From Sclerodactyla briareus (taxonomy: Eukaryota > Echinodermata > Holothuroidea > Dendrochirotida > Sclerodactylidae), in the NCBI GenBank assembly GCA_026419785.1, contig JAODTK010005897.1, positions 62,001 to 126,000 of the forward strand: DNA of 64,000 nt, given 5' to 3'. Positions within the stretch are counted from its first letter, which is position 1. Each line of letters opens with the position of its first letter. The notes below the pieces were generated by a model, which did no database searches, had not been told where the DNA came from, and saw only the letters and a program-made list of their open reading frames with translations. Position numbers and translations under genes: made by a program. Shown piece by piece: positions 1 to 12,060 of this stretch.

Positions 1-1505
1 TTGGAAGCAGTCTTGCATCTCCCTGTGCCTAAAAAATCCACTATTTCATGCATGAATGACTTACGCCCAGTCGCCCTTACATCTATTGCCATGAAAATAT
101 GTGAGGAAATTCGTGTTAAATTCTCTTAGGCCAATGCTCTCTGGTCATTGGACCAATTGCAGTTGCTTACGCTAAAGGTCAAAATACTGAAGATGTGTTC
201 TTTTTATGCTTGACAAGCTCTACTCTCACTTAAAAAATACCGGGTGAATGCTACAGCGCGTATAATGTATATCGATTTCTCTTCTGCTTTTAATACAATT
301 AAACCCCACCTACTTGCTGACAAACTATCTAAAATGCATATTATCCCCCACCCGCTGATTCGTTGGCTTCTCGACTATCTGAGGAAACGCTCACGTTGTC
401 AGACGGAGTAATGGAAACAGATCTGTAGTTGATACCGCAAAATACTGTTATCCCCCAGGGTACAGTTTTGGCCCCGTTTCTATTTACCGTTTACACTTCT
501 GATATTCATCTACGTCCCCACAATGCTCCCTGGTAAAATTTGCTGATGATACTGCCTCATGGTCTTCTGTGGTTAAATAATGCGATCCATGGTCTTTAGA
601 CAGGTGTAACAGATTTGTTGACTATGGTGGTGACAATTACCTGGAATTGAAGTTCGAAAAAAAACTAAGGAGATGGCTATCGATTTTCGGACAAAGTACC
701 ATTATTCGTGCGATTCCAATCACTATCAGAGCAGTCTTGTTGAAAGAGCTTCAGAGTATAAATATCTTGGTGTGGTAATTGATGATAATGTGAATTGGAA
801 GACCACGTCAATTCTGTTGAGAAGGTGCTTAAGACCACGTCTGTATTGTCTTCATAAATTAAATTCCTTTGATGTTAGCCCTGAATCCTGCCATGTTTTA
901 TAATGCCGTAATCTGCTCTGTATGGACCTACGGTATGAGATGCGGGTGGCAAACACCGAGATTTAAAACACATGTGAAACATTATTGGATGAATCATAGA
1001 AGGGCAGGGAAAAGATTGTTCTGACAGTCTGCCTACTGTTAATTCAGTATAACGAGTCCCGTGTTCGGAACAAGCTGAGGTCAATAAGGAATGACCCGAA
1101 ACATCGGCTCCATTTTAGCGCTGTGAACGATTCGTCGTATCCCCGCAGTGTAGACTGGACCCGCTGTTTCTCATACTAACCGTTATCTTGATTTTCCTTC
1201 CTGGGCAGTGCAATCAGGCTTTTTAATTCAGAATTTACTAGATAGTTGTTTTTACATTCATATATCTATGTTTTTTGATGAGTCCCCTATGTTATTTCAT
1301 TCTTATGCATTTTTTATAGTCTTTTACACTTTCTATTTTCTAACCACATGTGGATTTATGTACCGTCCTTATGTATTATATTTATCGTTTTTTCCTATGA
1401 CTATGTCCCATATGTTTTATGTTTGCAAGGGAATTTGTAATTTCTTTCTGAGGAGGCAATAGAGTTTTATATATCTATCCCCATCTATCTATCTATCTAT
1501 CTACC
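1..1505 (+). mobile_element. LINE (non-LTR retrotransposon) 3' portion, decayed, L2/Rex1-like
   Basis: Translation in shifting frames gives the reverse-transcriptase series of a non-LTR element in the right order. [18 protein letters not shown] near 28-80 is the fingers region. ARIMYIDFSSAFNTI near 256-300 carries the first catalytic Asp. A VIPQGTVLAPFLFTVYTSDI stretch near 450-505 is the template-grip region, followed by a degraded ADD block near 540-560. YKYLGVVIDDNVNW (757-800) belongs to the thumb, then NESRVRNKLRSI (about 1050-1090) and AIRLFNSEFTR (about 1212-1250) from the C-terminus. An AT-rich 3' UTR follows and ends in a (CTAT)n tail at 1482-1505, as L2/Rex1-type elements do. The 5' end lies outside the window. 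Several frameshifts and stops show it is dead. Clade assignment is from motif flavour only. Confidence 0.88.
1482..1505. repeat. (CTAT)n microsatellite, LINE tail
   Basis: About six copies of CTAT directly follow the LINE 3' UTR, so this is probably the retrotransposon tail rather than an independent microsatellite. Confidence 0.9.
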
Positions 1506-4500
1506 CTGACCAGCCCACACCTATGGACACCTTCTCCCCCATTAAACCTGAGGTTCCATGGCACTCATCATTAGATTTGGTTCCTTGAGGAAAAGTCCCA
1601 ACCTTTTTTTGCAAAAAACTTTTACAATTTCACATGTTGGTGCATACAATCACCATAGTGCATATGTTGAATATGAATTCTGAAGTCGAAAGCCATATGA
1701 AGGCAAATTGACCCCACCTCTGTGTACCAATTTACGGAGAAACTTCTGGATCAGGGCAAGGATCCCTCCCAGAAAATCAACACCTGCAGCCAGCACCAGA
1801 ACGACCCAGGGTCTTACGGTGACAGCTCATTGCAAATCAAGTACTGTATTGCCAGCTGGAATTTGTCAAGACATCATCGTGAATAAGAATAGCAAATATG
1901 GGAACACACACAGGAGAAGAACTAACAAAAATCAACTTATGAAAGTAGGAAATTCCAGAGTGTGCTATTGATGGGGGAGTGAGGGGTGCAACAAACACCC
2001 ACATATTAACCAAAAGAATAGGTCAATAAGTGACTACCCATTCTATTACCCCATTGAGGACGTAGTAAGGCTTGCATATAACCTTGTTTAATCATTCATT
2101 CCTGGGATCTTTGTTTTTGTGCTACCAGGTGACCGTATTCATACTAATGGAAGATGATACCCTAATGAAAGCGACCTGCATTCGTTGTACCAATTCGTAT
2201 TTTTGTGACCCAGCCTAATTAGAAGCTCAGTGAAAAGCAGACAAAGGGTCAGAACAAAGCTTCTGTCACAAGTTTGTTTGTCATCAAGATCACATGACCA
2301 GATAATCGAATGCTGATAACATTGATAGGAGGGAGTGTGTCTTCCATATTGTGCAGATGCCTTGGGCTCCGATTCGTTTGTCGGTTTCATTACACATATC
2401 CTTCCTTGCCTATTGTGGTATCGTGAATCAATACTAGAATCAAGAGCACCAATTGTGACGGGTAACTCAGAACCCACACATTGCGAAAGAAGAGACAGTT
2501 CAGGCCTGTTGTTGTGCATAGCTGGTTTTAGCTAAGAACGTGCTTACGAATGCAAACATTTCAATGTTTGCATATGCGCTGTACGCTTTCAAGAATAGGG
2601 TAATTATTATTAAGTTATTGTGTAAAGACATGTATACCAACCAGAGTGGCGGTTAGACAGTGAAGTGTCATATCCCACAGTCCAAGTTAGCACTACCAAC
2701 CAAGAGAAGGTTCATAGAGAACAATTGTGATGAGATTGAATGGATCAATGGGGAATGGGTTTATCATGGAAATTGGAACATGTCCATTGGCAATCTCACC
2801 CAGCTCCCCCCCCCAATGGGATTCCATTGGAACCTAGCCCCAATAGGATCTAATGGGTCTTAATGGTCCACTGGTCACCAATAGGTTCCCATTTATGATC
2901 ATTGAGTCTATAGCTATAAACCATATTGGAAACTTCATTGGGCATCAACAAGATTTTTTTTTACTCCTTGGATACTCCACAAGGTCAACTTATGAAAATA
3001 ATCAAGTATTGCCATCCAACTTCAACAAGTTCATGGTACTAATACTGTCAAGCAGGGAATACACAGCATTAGAGGGGTGGGGGAGGTATTCAACTCTTCC
3101 CCGGACCACATGGGGCCTGCAGTTCTCCTGCAAAGGTCCGAGTCTAAACCCTATGATACCACCAACACAGCAATAAGACATACCTGTCTCTGGGACGAGC
3201 TCGAGGGCTGCGCCGTTCCCATGCGAGATCACTCTGAAGTTTGTCAGCGCTGTGCGGCCCCTCCTCCCTCTCCGCTGCGACCGGACGACGTCCGAGAATA
3301 TTTCTCCCACGTGAGGGTTGACGGTCATGCGGTTCGTGCCGGCTATTTCTTTGTCAATCAGCGGAATGTCAATGATACCTCAGGAGGATCAGGGACACCT
3401 GTGGGATTCCGGAGAAGAAACAATGACATTCTGCTATTTCAAAATTTTTTTGTTGGTCCATTCAAATCTCCACTATTGTTGTGGGAGTGCTCTCCGTGGT
3501 CAAAAGTGAACCCATGCAGGGCTGGTGATTCTTGTTTTCAATCATTATTTCAACAAAATAATTGATTTTATTCAAATAAATCCATTGGAAGCTTTCTTCT
3601 TCAATCATTCTTTTCAGATTCGAATGATGATTTACATTGGCCGGGTTTTGGACCACTTGATTCAAATGCATTCACAATGTATTTTGTCTTTCCAGTTATC
3701 CATCCATCTGCAAATGCATCTATAGGGTAATCTGGTGGGCCACTCTCACATGGGGGTTGAAGAGACACCCCCAGAACGGATTTTTGTGGTTTTAATTACC
3801 ATGAGCTCGTTATCAGAGAAGTATATCAGTGTAAACCAGGGTGAAGGTCACAAATTGTGAGAGTACATAAACAGGCTGTAACAAAACTTAGAGGCAGTCA
3901 TCAACTGAAGTGGGATGAAACATTTATAGTCGTGGCCATCCTAATTTTGTTACATTTTCTTCACCTATTGCCTTTTACCATGGATGTTTCGTGGCTAGTG
4001 GACCTTTTACCACATTTTTGTGAAGATTCCAAACATAGTATCCCAGCATGTACTGGTTCACAGGCCCCATGGCGATCAACGTCTCAGCAAGGTTTTCCAG
4101 GCGAGGAATGTGAGGCCTCATCGAACCATATTCAGAAGGCCGGGAGCATATCGACCACCGTAGTCCACTATGAGCCAAATGCTGGTGTGCTCCTAAGCCT
4201 CTCTAGGACTTGGCCACTTTCAGGGGGGGGACAATATCTCCCCACTCCAGGAATATTAGGGTTTTGCCTTCGCCTTAACCGCCGCGTTCATGTCCGCCAA
4301 GGGCACCGTTTTGTTTTGAGAATTGGTGGGGACGTGACTTTCTGAGCGGAGCGCGTCCATGGGATCGCGCAGAGCGTGGTTGAACTTCTTTGACAGATGT
4401 ACTCCCCCGATTGCCGGAAATTGCATTTCCCAGACACAATAATAATTAAAAAATGGGTCATTTAATATTCTACGGTTTTAAATGTTTCATGGGAAATAGT

Positions 4501-4640
4501 AATTAAAAAAAAAAACAAGAATAAGAGTTACTGCATTGATGATAATTTTTTTTTAATCAAATACAAACATCATAATGAGGCGATATAAAACAAGACGACA
4601 ATGGAATACACAAACAAGACTGCACAGGGAGTCCCCCATA
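1506..4640. other. Non-coding stretch, no gene supported
   Basis: No open frame here looks like a known protein. The GC-richer parts at 3060-3400 and 4040-4440 have overlapping open frames on both strands but no recognisable domain, splice pattern or start context. Part of 4220-4400 and 5823-5900 share a GTGGGGACG motif with GTCCGCC nearby, so these are probably old repeats. I see nothing else nameable. Confidence 0.5.
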
Positions 4641-4649
4641 GTGGCGTCA

Positions 4650-4890
4650 AACTGGAAAAAGCCCAAAGCCTTAGTGGTTCCTTGGTTGATCATGACTGGA
4701 TTAAGGAAAGCATTGTCAACTTCACATGATCATAAGATTTACAATTGGGATCCTGTAATACTCATGGGGAACTCACATACCAAGTATGAACTTCATCCAT
4801 CCAGGTGAGTTAACAAGCTGAAATTGGCCCCAAAACAAGGATGAACGTCACATACATACATACACACACACACACGTACACTGTAATTGT
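4650..4890 (+). repeat. Family-B repeat fragment with (CA)n end
   Basis: It carries TTAGTGGTTCCTTGG at its left side and the CATGGGGAACTCACATACC / TGAACTTCATCCATCCAGG blocks seen again at 10.8-11.2 kb and 37-39.5 kb. It finishes in ACATACATACACACACACAC. This is a single degraded unit of the repeat that forms the large array further right. Confidence 0.75.
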
Positions 4891-4899
4891 GAAGGTATA

Positions 4900-6040
4900 A
4901 AAAGCAGCTAGCTCCCTCGTACCTCACTATACGCTTATTACCCTCAGTGCCATTTTTTGGGTCCACTTAGTTTTGTGATTATTAATTTATTCCAAAGTTG
5001 TTTTTTTTCACTATTCCTCTGATTTTCTCCCCTTCCCTCCTCCTTCTTTTCCCGTTTTCAAGCCTTAGATTTCACGATTTGCCCTCTCAATATTTTGTCA
5101 GGGTGGTCAAGTTTGCCCCTGCCCCCCACTGACTATGCCACTGTATGATGAGCAGCATGATTCATTGGAGTGCAAAATCAGCCAGTGGAAGGGGAGGGAG
5201 TGGCAAGTGTGAACTTAGGGAAACCAGTACGAAATTGAATAAATAGCTGGTTTACACGCTTCTCTTATCTGAAACTTTTAGAGACCAGGTAGGGGTGGCT
5301 ATCCTATCAACAGGACTTCCATTTAACGTCTGAGGGACTACACGGCTACACGCAGCATTTTAGAAACTTTTTTTCCATTTTGTTAACTGTTAATTCCAGT
5401 GTTCTCAAATCACCCTTATCCATTTATATAGTCAAACTTTTTGTATTTGAGACGTGCAATGAATGTTCGCTTTTCTCCTACACTGTGTCAATGGGCTGAA
5501 GTCAGCAACTCGATTTCAACAAAGACTGTGTTGTTTTTGGATGCTGGAGACATGGTTGAAGTTAGCACCACGGTTAGCACCACAGGGTAGCAAAGCATAA
5601 TCAATGAAACAAACAACTTGTAAGACTGACAACATATCAGACTTGTTTCCATCTTTTGCATTCGCTCATTCATTAGTTTTGTTGCCTATTTCGGAAACGA
5701 CTAATGGGTACTTACGATCTTTACAACTAATGCGGTATAGTATCCATATCATGGATAGTCGGACTTCCAAATTCATTCAAAAGATGGTAGGGACATGGTA
5801 TACTATGTTCCCAACTCTGTAATTTTTGGTGGGGACGCGTCCCCGTGTCCCTGCGGGAAGCGGCGCCCTTAATGTCCGCCGCGTCCGTATCCACCGCCGG
5901 AAGACTCTTTAACGCTATATCTGATTGATCTAAAACTTGAGAGCCATGTTCGCCCTAGGTGAATCTCGGATGAGTTCAAAAGTGGGCCTCGTGCCAGGAC
6001 TGCTGCCCTCTATTTTGTAGGTTTTATCTTTAAAAAATGA
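4900..6040. other. Non-coding stretch, no gene supported
   Basis: Only short open frames with no recognisable product. A GC-rich island at about 5823-5900 (GGTGGGGACGCGTCCCC) resembles a fragment near 4320, so it is probably repeat-derived. Confidence 0.5.
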
Positions 6041-6260
6041 AGTTTGTCGGTGGGTGCAGACTTTAGATTGTTCCAAAAGACATGACAATGATTTCAAGGT
6101 CACCAGAGGTCAAATTTGCAAGAAAAAAAAATTAGTTTTTCAGATTTTACATGAAATTGGTGGGGTGTGGACTTTAGTTGGTCCAGAAAACTGGCGATGT
6201 TTCCCCCCAAATCACCAGAGGTCAAGTTTGCAAAATTTGTGATTTTACAAACTATGTCAG
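6040..6260. repeat. Local direct duplication, unit about 107 bp
   Basis: Two adjacent units share GGTGGG followed by GACTTTAG and, further on, CACCAGAGGTCAA plus TTTGCAA. The second copy begins about 107 bases after the first. They differ at many positions, so the duplication is old. The CACCAGAGGTCA words resemble the GACC-rich repeats elsewhere in the window. Confidence 0.7.
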
Positions 6261-8480
6261 TTATCATCATACCCACCAACACAGACCACCCAATACTTCT
6301 TCAGCACTTGCCGCTGGAAGAGAAGAAAAAGGGGGTCGATGGGCGTGCTGCTGTGACTTCTGACCTGGCTTAGCATCAGGGACCCCAGTCGTTTCTTTGT
6401 CTAGCGATGGATGAGGTGAAGGTTTGGTGTCTCCAGGGCAACCCGTCTGATGCCCCCTCTTCGGTGGTAAGCCAGGGTAGGGAGAACACTACTGATGTTG
6501 TTAGTTACCCCTGGACCCCATGAAATTGAAGAGAAAAAAAATTACAACAGAGGACTGATTCATTCAGCCTATTCAACCCAAAGATCTCTCTATTAAAAAT
6601 AAAGGACATGTAGCCGAGCTGCATGATTAGGCGGAGGGTGATTAGGTCCCGCCTGCGTTGTTTAATGTTGCCCCATCAATTTTGCTTTCATTTTCAATGG
6701 CTAAGAAAGGTCTGGTTCTGTAGATCTATTGGCAAAAATGACTATGACCAGCAATGGCCCAACGATGGACCAGCTTAATCGATTGAAACTCTCAGTTTTG
6801 CGCCAAGTTGTGGTACCAGTCCATACCAGTGTTGTTACTGCACTGCACTTCACTCGTAGTGTCGACCTGTGTGATGCTGCATGTACCATAAATCGCATGG
6901 TTCGGTAACATTGGAAAAAAATGACGTTAAATAGTAGAGGGGGCCTACCTTGTTACATGTACATGCACAAGCTTGGCACATGCATGGCACCAACAAAGTT
7001 TATGTGTACATACCAGTATAGTCCATCACGCAGGCACCCAGTACAATGGGAAGCTACAAAAAGCAACAAGGAAGCCATTTCAATGTCGCCATATTAATTT
7101 AGAAATTAAAAACAACAAAATGCAGATGATCAAACAGTTCTTTTTTTTTTTATTCGGGCCAAACATAATAAGAGAGATAATTGAAATTGAAAAACTACAT
7201 GAAACAGGGTGGAAGAATAGCAGAGTGGTATCAGTGGTACTCGCAAACATTCTAGACATTTTTTCCTGGGTGGCTGTACATTGCAGTTGTGATGGACGAG
7301 GTCTTGGTCTCTACCCATTCATATCAGCTCTGCAGTAAGGCATTGGATTTGTGCATGGGTTACTGGGATCTGTTACGGGATATTTGCAATCGTCCCGTCA
7401 GTCGGCTGTGACAGTCACGTGAACTTAACTTCCACTCTCCAGTTCGGTTAAATGGCCGTGTCCTGGGAGTTCACTGATCGTTTTTTCAGATGAGACGTAA
7501 ATGGCGGGTTCTCGGGAGATGGGTGGGATTGTTACAACCACTGACCTGGATATAACTGAGCACTAGTCGAGGAGAGGAGGCATGAGTTGTCGCTGGTGCT
7601 CATCCACGATCGATAGCGGGACAGGGTTGAGCCATACTTCGCTTCCTGAACCCGTTGAAATCAAAATCAAATATTGATAATTTCAAAAAGGTTCGAGGTA
7701 TAAGACCCAATACATCGCCAGTGTTTTACCTGGAGAAATCCTTGGAGGGTGCAGAAGATGATTGATTACAATATGGAATGACTGTTTGGAAAGAAAAATG
7801 AACCTAATTTTTTTTATTATATAGTCACAGCTGGCGGGATTCTTCATATATAGCTTCAAGTTTTCATACACTTCAAAACTCCAGTCTGTAAATTTGTGTG
7901 TCGATCTTGTCGTAACGTCTTGATAACTGCGGATGGCAAAATTCTTGTGGCGAATACACTGCATGTTCTTCACCAATCCACATTTATTGTTTGTTCACAT
8001 TTAATTGACCTTAACTGACAATCGGTCATAACCTTGGAATGGCTTGGAACATGTCTACCACATTAGCCTAATATTTGCTATCAGTGCCCAGCACAAAGTA
8101 CCCAACCACCCGGCCTAACTAATTCCAAGGCTGTATATTAGCTATATGTACCCATCAAAACGCTATGTGTACCCAGCACAACTCCAAGGCATGTAGCAGT
8201 GAACAGTGGAAACACACTTGGATCCACAATTGAAAGAATAGCCAACACCTACATCATGAGGTGATGACAGATCTTCCACAGAACTGCCTGTTATCCCCCA
8301 GTATTGCCTGTATTCCAGCCACCTCAGTGCTGACAGACAAATTAAACATCCCCTGTTCCTGCCCGTGGCCAGCCCTGCAGCTCGAGGGAGTAATGTAAAC
8401 AAACCACTCTCACAGAGAGTTCAATGAGAAGGGCTGTGGGTAGACAAATTGGGGTACCTTCCATGGATTTAATTAAAATC
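6261..8480. other. Non-coding stretch, no gene supported
   Basis: Short open frames only. The moderately GC-rich part at 7340-7650 has no recognisable domain. No RNA gene or element end could be identified. Confidence 0.45.
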
Positions 8481-8482
8481 TT

Positions 8483-8745
8483 ATCACACTATGCCAAAAA
8501 AAATGTAGCTCAGCCTAGCCGTTGGCATGCTTCATCCACCCACCAAGTTCAACCTGATTGCATGTACGGTTCAGTAGTTACGAATGAAGAATTATTGGGG
8601 TAATTAATTTGATTGATTTGAAATTTCATCACACTATGCCAAAAAAAATGTAGCTCAGCCTAGCCGTTGGCATGCTTCATCCACCCACCAAGTTCAACCT
8701 GATCGCATGTATGGTTCAGAAGTTACTAATGAACGTGACGAACAG
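8483..8745. repeat. Tandem direct duplication, period 145 bp
   Basis: About 100 bases starting ATCACACTATGCC at 8483 recur from 8628 with only a few substitutions, including the same run of eight A and the words GTAGCTCAGCCTAGCCGTTG. The near identity suggests a recent duplication. The second copy runs into GAACGAACATACAAACGAAC, a short GAAC/ACGAAC-type run. Confidence 0.9.
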
Positions 8746-10265
8746 AAGGACGAACGAACATACAAACGAACGGAGAGACATGATGACTTGTTGAGCTGCT
8801 TACCCCGGCTAAAAAGTTGTTGAGAGCGCAATCAAAATGAAAGAAGTGTCAAGATCTTGCCATGAGTGACCTTGGCAACTTGACGACCCACTAACATGAC
8901 ATTCAAGCGGCAATGAGCTTTGATCTCAAAGCCATTATTCTCCCGGTATTAAGCTATTGTTTGCATGCTTGCAAATAACAATCAGCAAATATTACCAAAA
9001 TATTGAATTTAGCGGCACCACCCCTCTCATTCTTTGAGTTTTCAATGGATGATGTCTGTTGGAGCTCTCTGTAATGTATTTGCATTCAGTGGACCCAGCT
9101 GAATAATTTGGTAGAAGGTTGAATGAAACAACAACAATGAAGTATTGCATTGGCATTATATTAATTCTGAAAACCCATTCAGTAGTGACGTGTATAATTA
9201 TTTTTTTCAACTAAAAGAAGAAAGACAAGTTAAACAAATAACACACAGGTTGAAGATGTCACTGTACTTTCCATACATGTTTTCCATATTTTATCCCAAA
9301 AGTTCCAAAAAGACCATTAACCATACCACAGACAGCGAGCCTAACTTATTTTTGATAGGTGGACATTAGAATTTCCAGCCCCTTGAACGGTGGACAAGTG
9401 AACTGGCCGATCGGCCGGTTCACGGACATAAAAATCAAGCCGCTCATCCCCAAGGGAGCATCTCTTCGGACCAGTTGGTATTTGACCTTGAAGTGGTTGC
9501 AATTGTACTGGGAACGGATTTTTAAACGTGAAACTCGATACAGCGACGGTGGAGAGGCTAATACTTGACAAAATGGAATGTCTGGAGGAAGTAGTATGGG
9601 ATACATATATTTCTCTCAGAAATATTCCACAGGAAACGTAAAAATACGGAGCATCGGCCGGAAACGAAAATATTTCAACGATCACTTTTCAAACTTTGAA
9701 CGATTTCATATAAACTTTGAGTCTGTCGTTTTCAGTCGAAATTGAACAGATTTTGATCATTGAAACGTTTATTTCAGACTACTATTTGCCAGCGATCCGA
9801 ATTCGACAATAAAAATGAGAGAATACGAATAATTCAATCATTTCATTTTGATAAAATAACTCCCAGTCCGCAGTAGAAACCACAAGATTGTGGCACTGGT
9901 CTTACGGATGAGTCATTAGCTATGTCACTCGGTTCAAGGGGCGAGTTCTGTAATGATAAATTTTATGGACGACATCTGTGACATTATAGCATTATATATG
10001 TCAAAATGATGGGTGGCCAATTTGGATATCATAGAAGCTGCCAGAATGAGACTATAGACTACTGTAGATAGACTGGGGCACTGCAGTGGAAGTTTGATAT
10101 TGACATGTGGGTTCTCGTACCTCTAGTCTCGCCTGTTTCACAAAAAATTGGTTTTGTGACTGAAAATGTGAGTAAATTATGCAAAACATTAACATTAGTT
10201 TGGCCTCCAGTGACCCTTTTCTAACTTCCAATATATCAGTATGGACTGCATCCAACAAGCTTCAT
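8746..10265. other. Non-coding stretch with one long palindrome
   Basis: No supported gene. A 22-base near-perfect palindrome centred on GGCCGATCGGCC lies at 9400-9421. The open frame around it (9359-9568, plus) faintly recalls a P-type ATPase segment but lacks the catalytic motif, so I do not call it. Confidence 0.45.
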
Positions 10266-10735
10266 TTGATTGATATTCAAAAATATTACACGATTGCATA
10301 ATTATGCTAATTAGACACATTAAATGACATCCAATGACCTCATCAAACATTTTAAATCACTCAGGATGGGAGGCAGATCACATCTGTCAATTTTGGTGGA
10401 AATTCAAAAAACTTTTGAAGTTCACATAAAGTATACGAATCAGACACATTGGATGGGCCTCAAGTGACTGTGTTTGAATTCCTAGGTAGACCACATCCAC
10501 CGAGTTGAAATCTGACAAGCTTTTCATAAATTATGAAAAACTGATAACTTAATCATCATTTTTTTATGCTGAAAACACAAATATCCTGCCAGGCAACATC
10601 ACCACACCTCCTACAGTTTGTCAGTAATCTTGCTAACAAGTTCAAATGATAGAATACATAAAAAATTCCTAATTATAATTTATAGTGACTTTCGTGCCCT
10701 ACATCTAATCAGATTGTGTATACACAACTCCAACA
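10265..10735 (+). repeat. Family-A repeat units (about 110-170 bp spacing)
   Basis: Degraded units carry an AATTAGACACAT or AATCAGACACATT core next to an A/T palindrome (GCATAATTATGC-like) and a 'CCAGTGACC' style block. The same words occur at 16.3-17.1 kb, 35.2-35.9 kb and 36.8-37 kb. The block ends with TCTTGCTAACAAG and AATCAGATTGTGT, also found near 16980, 36910 and 36990. Confidence 0.75.
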
Positions 10736-11260
10736 AAGAAACCAAAAAGCTTAGTGATTCCTTGACTGATTCTCATCCTGACCAAGCTATGTACGTTCAT
10801 GTACTACATGTGCTCAATATGGGGAACCCAAAACCAAGTCTGAAATTTATCCATCTAGGTGGGGGTGAGACAAGCTGAAATTGGCCAAAACATTGAATTT
10901 TCCAATTTTCTCAATTTTCCCCCCATATAATGACCCCCAAACAACACCAATAGGGTTCATGTACTCACCACAAAGAAGCTGCATATCACATTTCAACTTG
11001 AATAGATAATTTTATTGACGATTTTGTCCAACAGATTTTACCTCTTTGAACCTCAGATGACCTCAGTCCTGACCTCGAAACAATGCGGGTTATGTACACA
11101 TCATGGGATACCTGGTATGAGCTTCATTCATCCAAGTGGGGTCGAGTTATTGTGTTAACAAGCCAGACGTTAACACACACACATACATACATGCACACAT
11201 ACGTACACACACACACGCTTTGTCATGACTACTTAGATTCCTTTGACCATTCAGGCTTAC
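10736..11260 (+). repeat. Family-B repeat copy with boundary motif and (CA)n
   Basis: It starts with GCTTAGTGATTCCTTGAC and passes through AATAGGGTTCATGTACTCA, GAGCTTCATTCATCC and GGGGTCGAGTTATTGTGT. It finishes in an AC-rich microsatellite (about 11168-11218) and a GATTCCTTTGACC word. The order matches copies at 33.3, 37.2 and 62.3 kb, so this is one family with repeated boundaries, not a chance mix of low-complexity words. Confidence 0.75.
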
Positions 11261-11430
11261 CACTGGTAAATCAGAAATCACTCCCACTGTACACTTGTTT
11301 GCAACATTGGAATTCTTTCTAAACTAAGAAATGTCATTTATTGACCACATCACTCATCTAAGACAATCTGTTAATCTCCATATTCTAGTTAGACATTCCA
11401 CAAACTGCGGGAGAGAAGGAGAGGTTGCAT

Positions 11431-11673
11431 GAAGACGTCCAGACCTAGACTTAAGATTATGGAGACGATATTCAGGAAATGCTGCATGAAGTAAACATTT
11501 CAACCCCCCAGAGCCAGCTTGGCTAGAATCAGCCTGATGCAGTTCCAGGGGAAACACCCCTAAATCAGAGGGAAAATATCCTGAAAACCCTGGCTGCTGA
11601 CTCCAATTATGATGAGGAAACAGAAACTAATGAGGCTCTGGCCAAACTTGTCAACCATGTAATGTCTCAGTAG
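11431..11673 (+). pseudogene. Unidentified coding-like stretch
   Basis: One frame reads DYGDDIQEMLHEVNIS, an interruption, then GETPLNQRENILKTLAADS and NEALAKLVNHVMSQ. The acidic, helix-rich composition with almost no low-complexity bias looks like former protein, perhaps from a transposable element or a lost host exon. I cannot assign a family. No clear start or splice sites are visible. Confidence 0.3.
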
Positions 11674-11714
11674 AATTCTAATTAAATCTCATCCTGTGGA
11701 TCCATTTAAGTTTT

Positions 11715-12060
11715 CAACTTATGTGCTCTAGTTACTCGATTACTGCAACGCTCTATTTTGGTATTTGCCTGCCAAAGATCCTGAAATACCACAGCGTCTT
11801 TGGAACAAACAGCACTGAATAGGTAACTTTTAATGCCAGCAGGCGGTCAGTACCCTCCCCCCCCCACCCCATGTTCCCTCCGCCTGGTTAGTGAGCTCCA
11901 TTGGTTGTCTATTCCCGCGCCTTGTTTTTTTTTAGGAATCGAGTATTGTATGATGTCCCAACAATCTGGCGCCCTCTTACCTTGTGATCACCTTCGGGAG
12001 TTCCCAGGACGCACCTCAAGAACCCCAGGACCACTGTCATCTGGCTTTTCCTAATCGTAG
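11715..12060 (+). mobile_element. Degraded LINE reverse-transcriptase C-terminal fragment
   Basis: LDYCNALFWYLPAK near 11731-11775 matches the 'SRLDYCN(S/A)LLYGLP' block of CR1/Jockey-type elements. Downstream, SELHWLSI and a frame with LPCDHLREFPG sit where 'LHWLPV' and 'WNxLPxxLRE' are expected. Frames change several times, so it is inactive. The assignment rests on short motifs in the right order. Confidence 0.5.

Noticed and set aside
3002-3328. 108-codon minus frame in GC-rich DNA as a host exon
   Set aside because: Overlaps equally long plus-strand frames, has no domain and no splice context. Composition explains the openness.
9359-9568. Possible P-type ATPase exon (KPLIPKGASLRTS)
   Set aside because: Only a loose match to a 'LLxRGxxLRNT' segment; no catalytic DKTG or other ATPase block nearby and no second exon.
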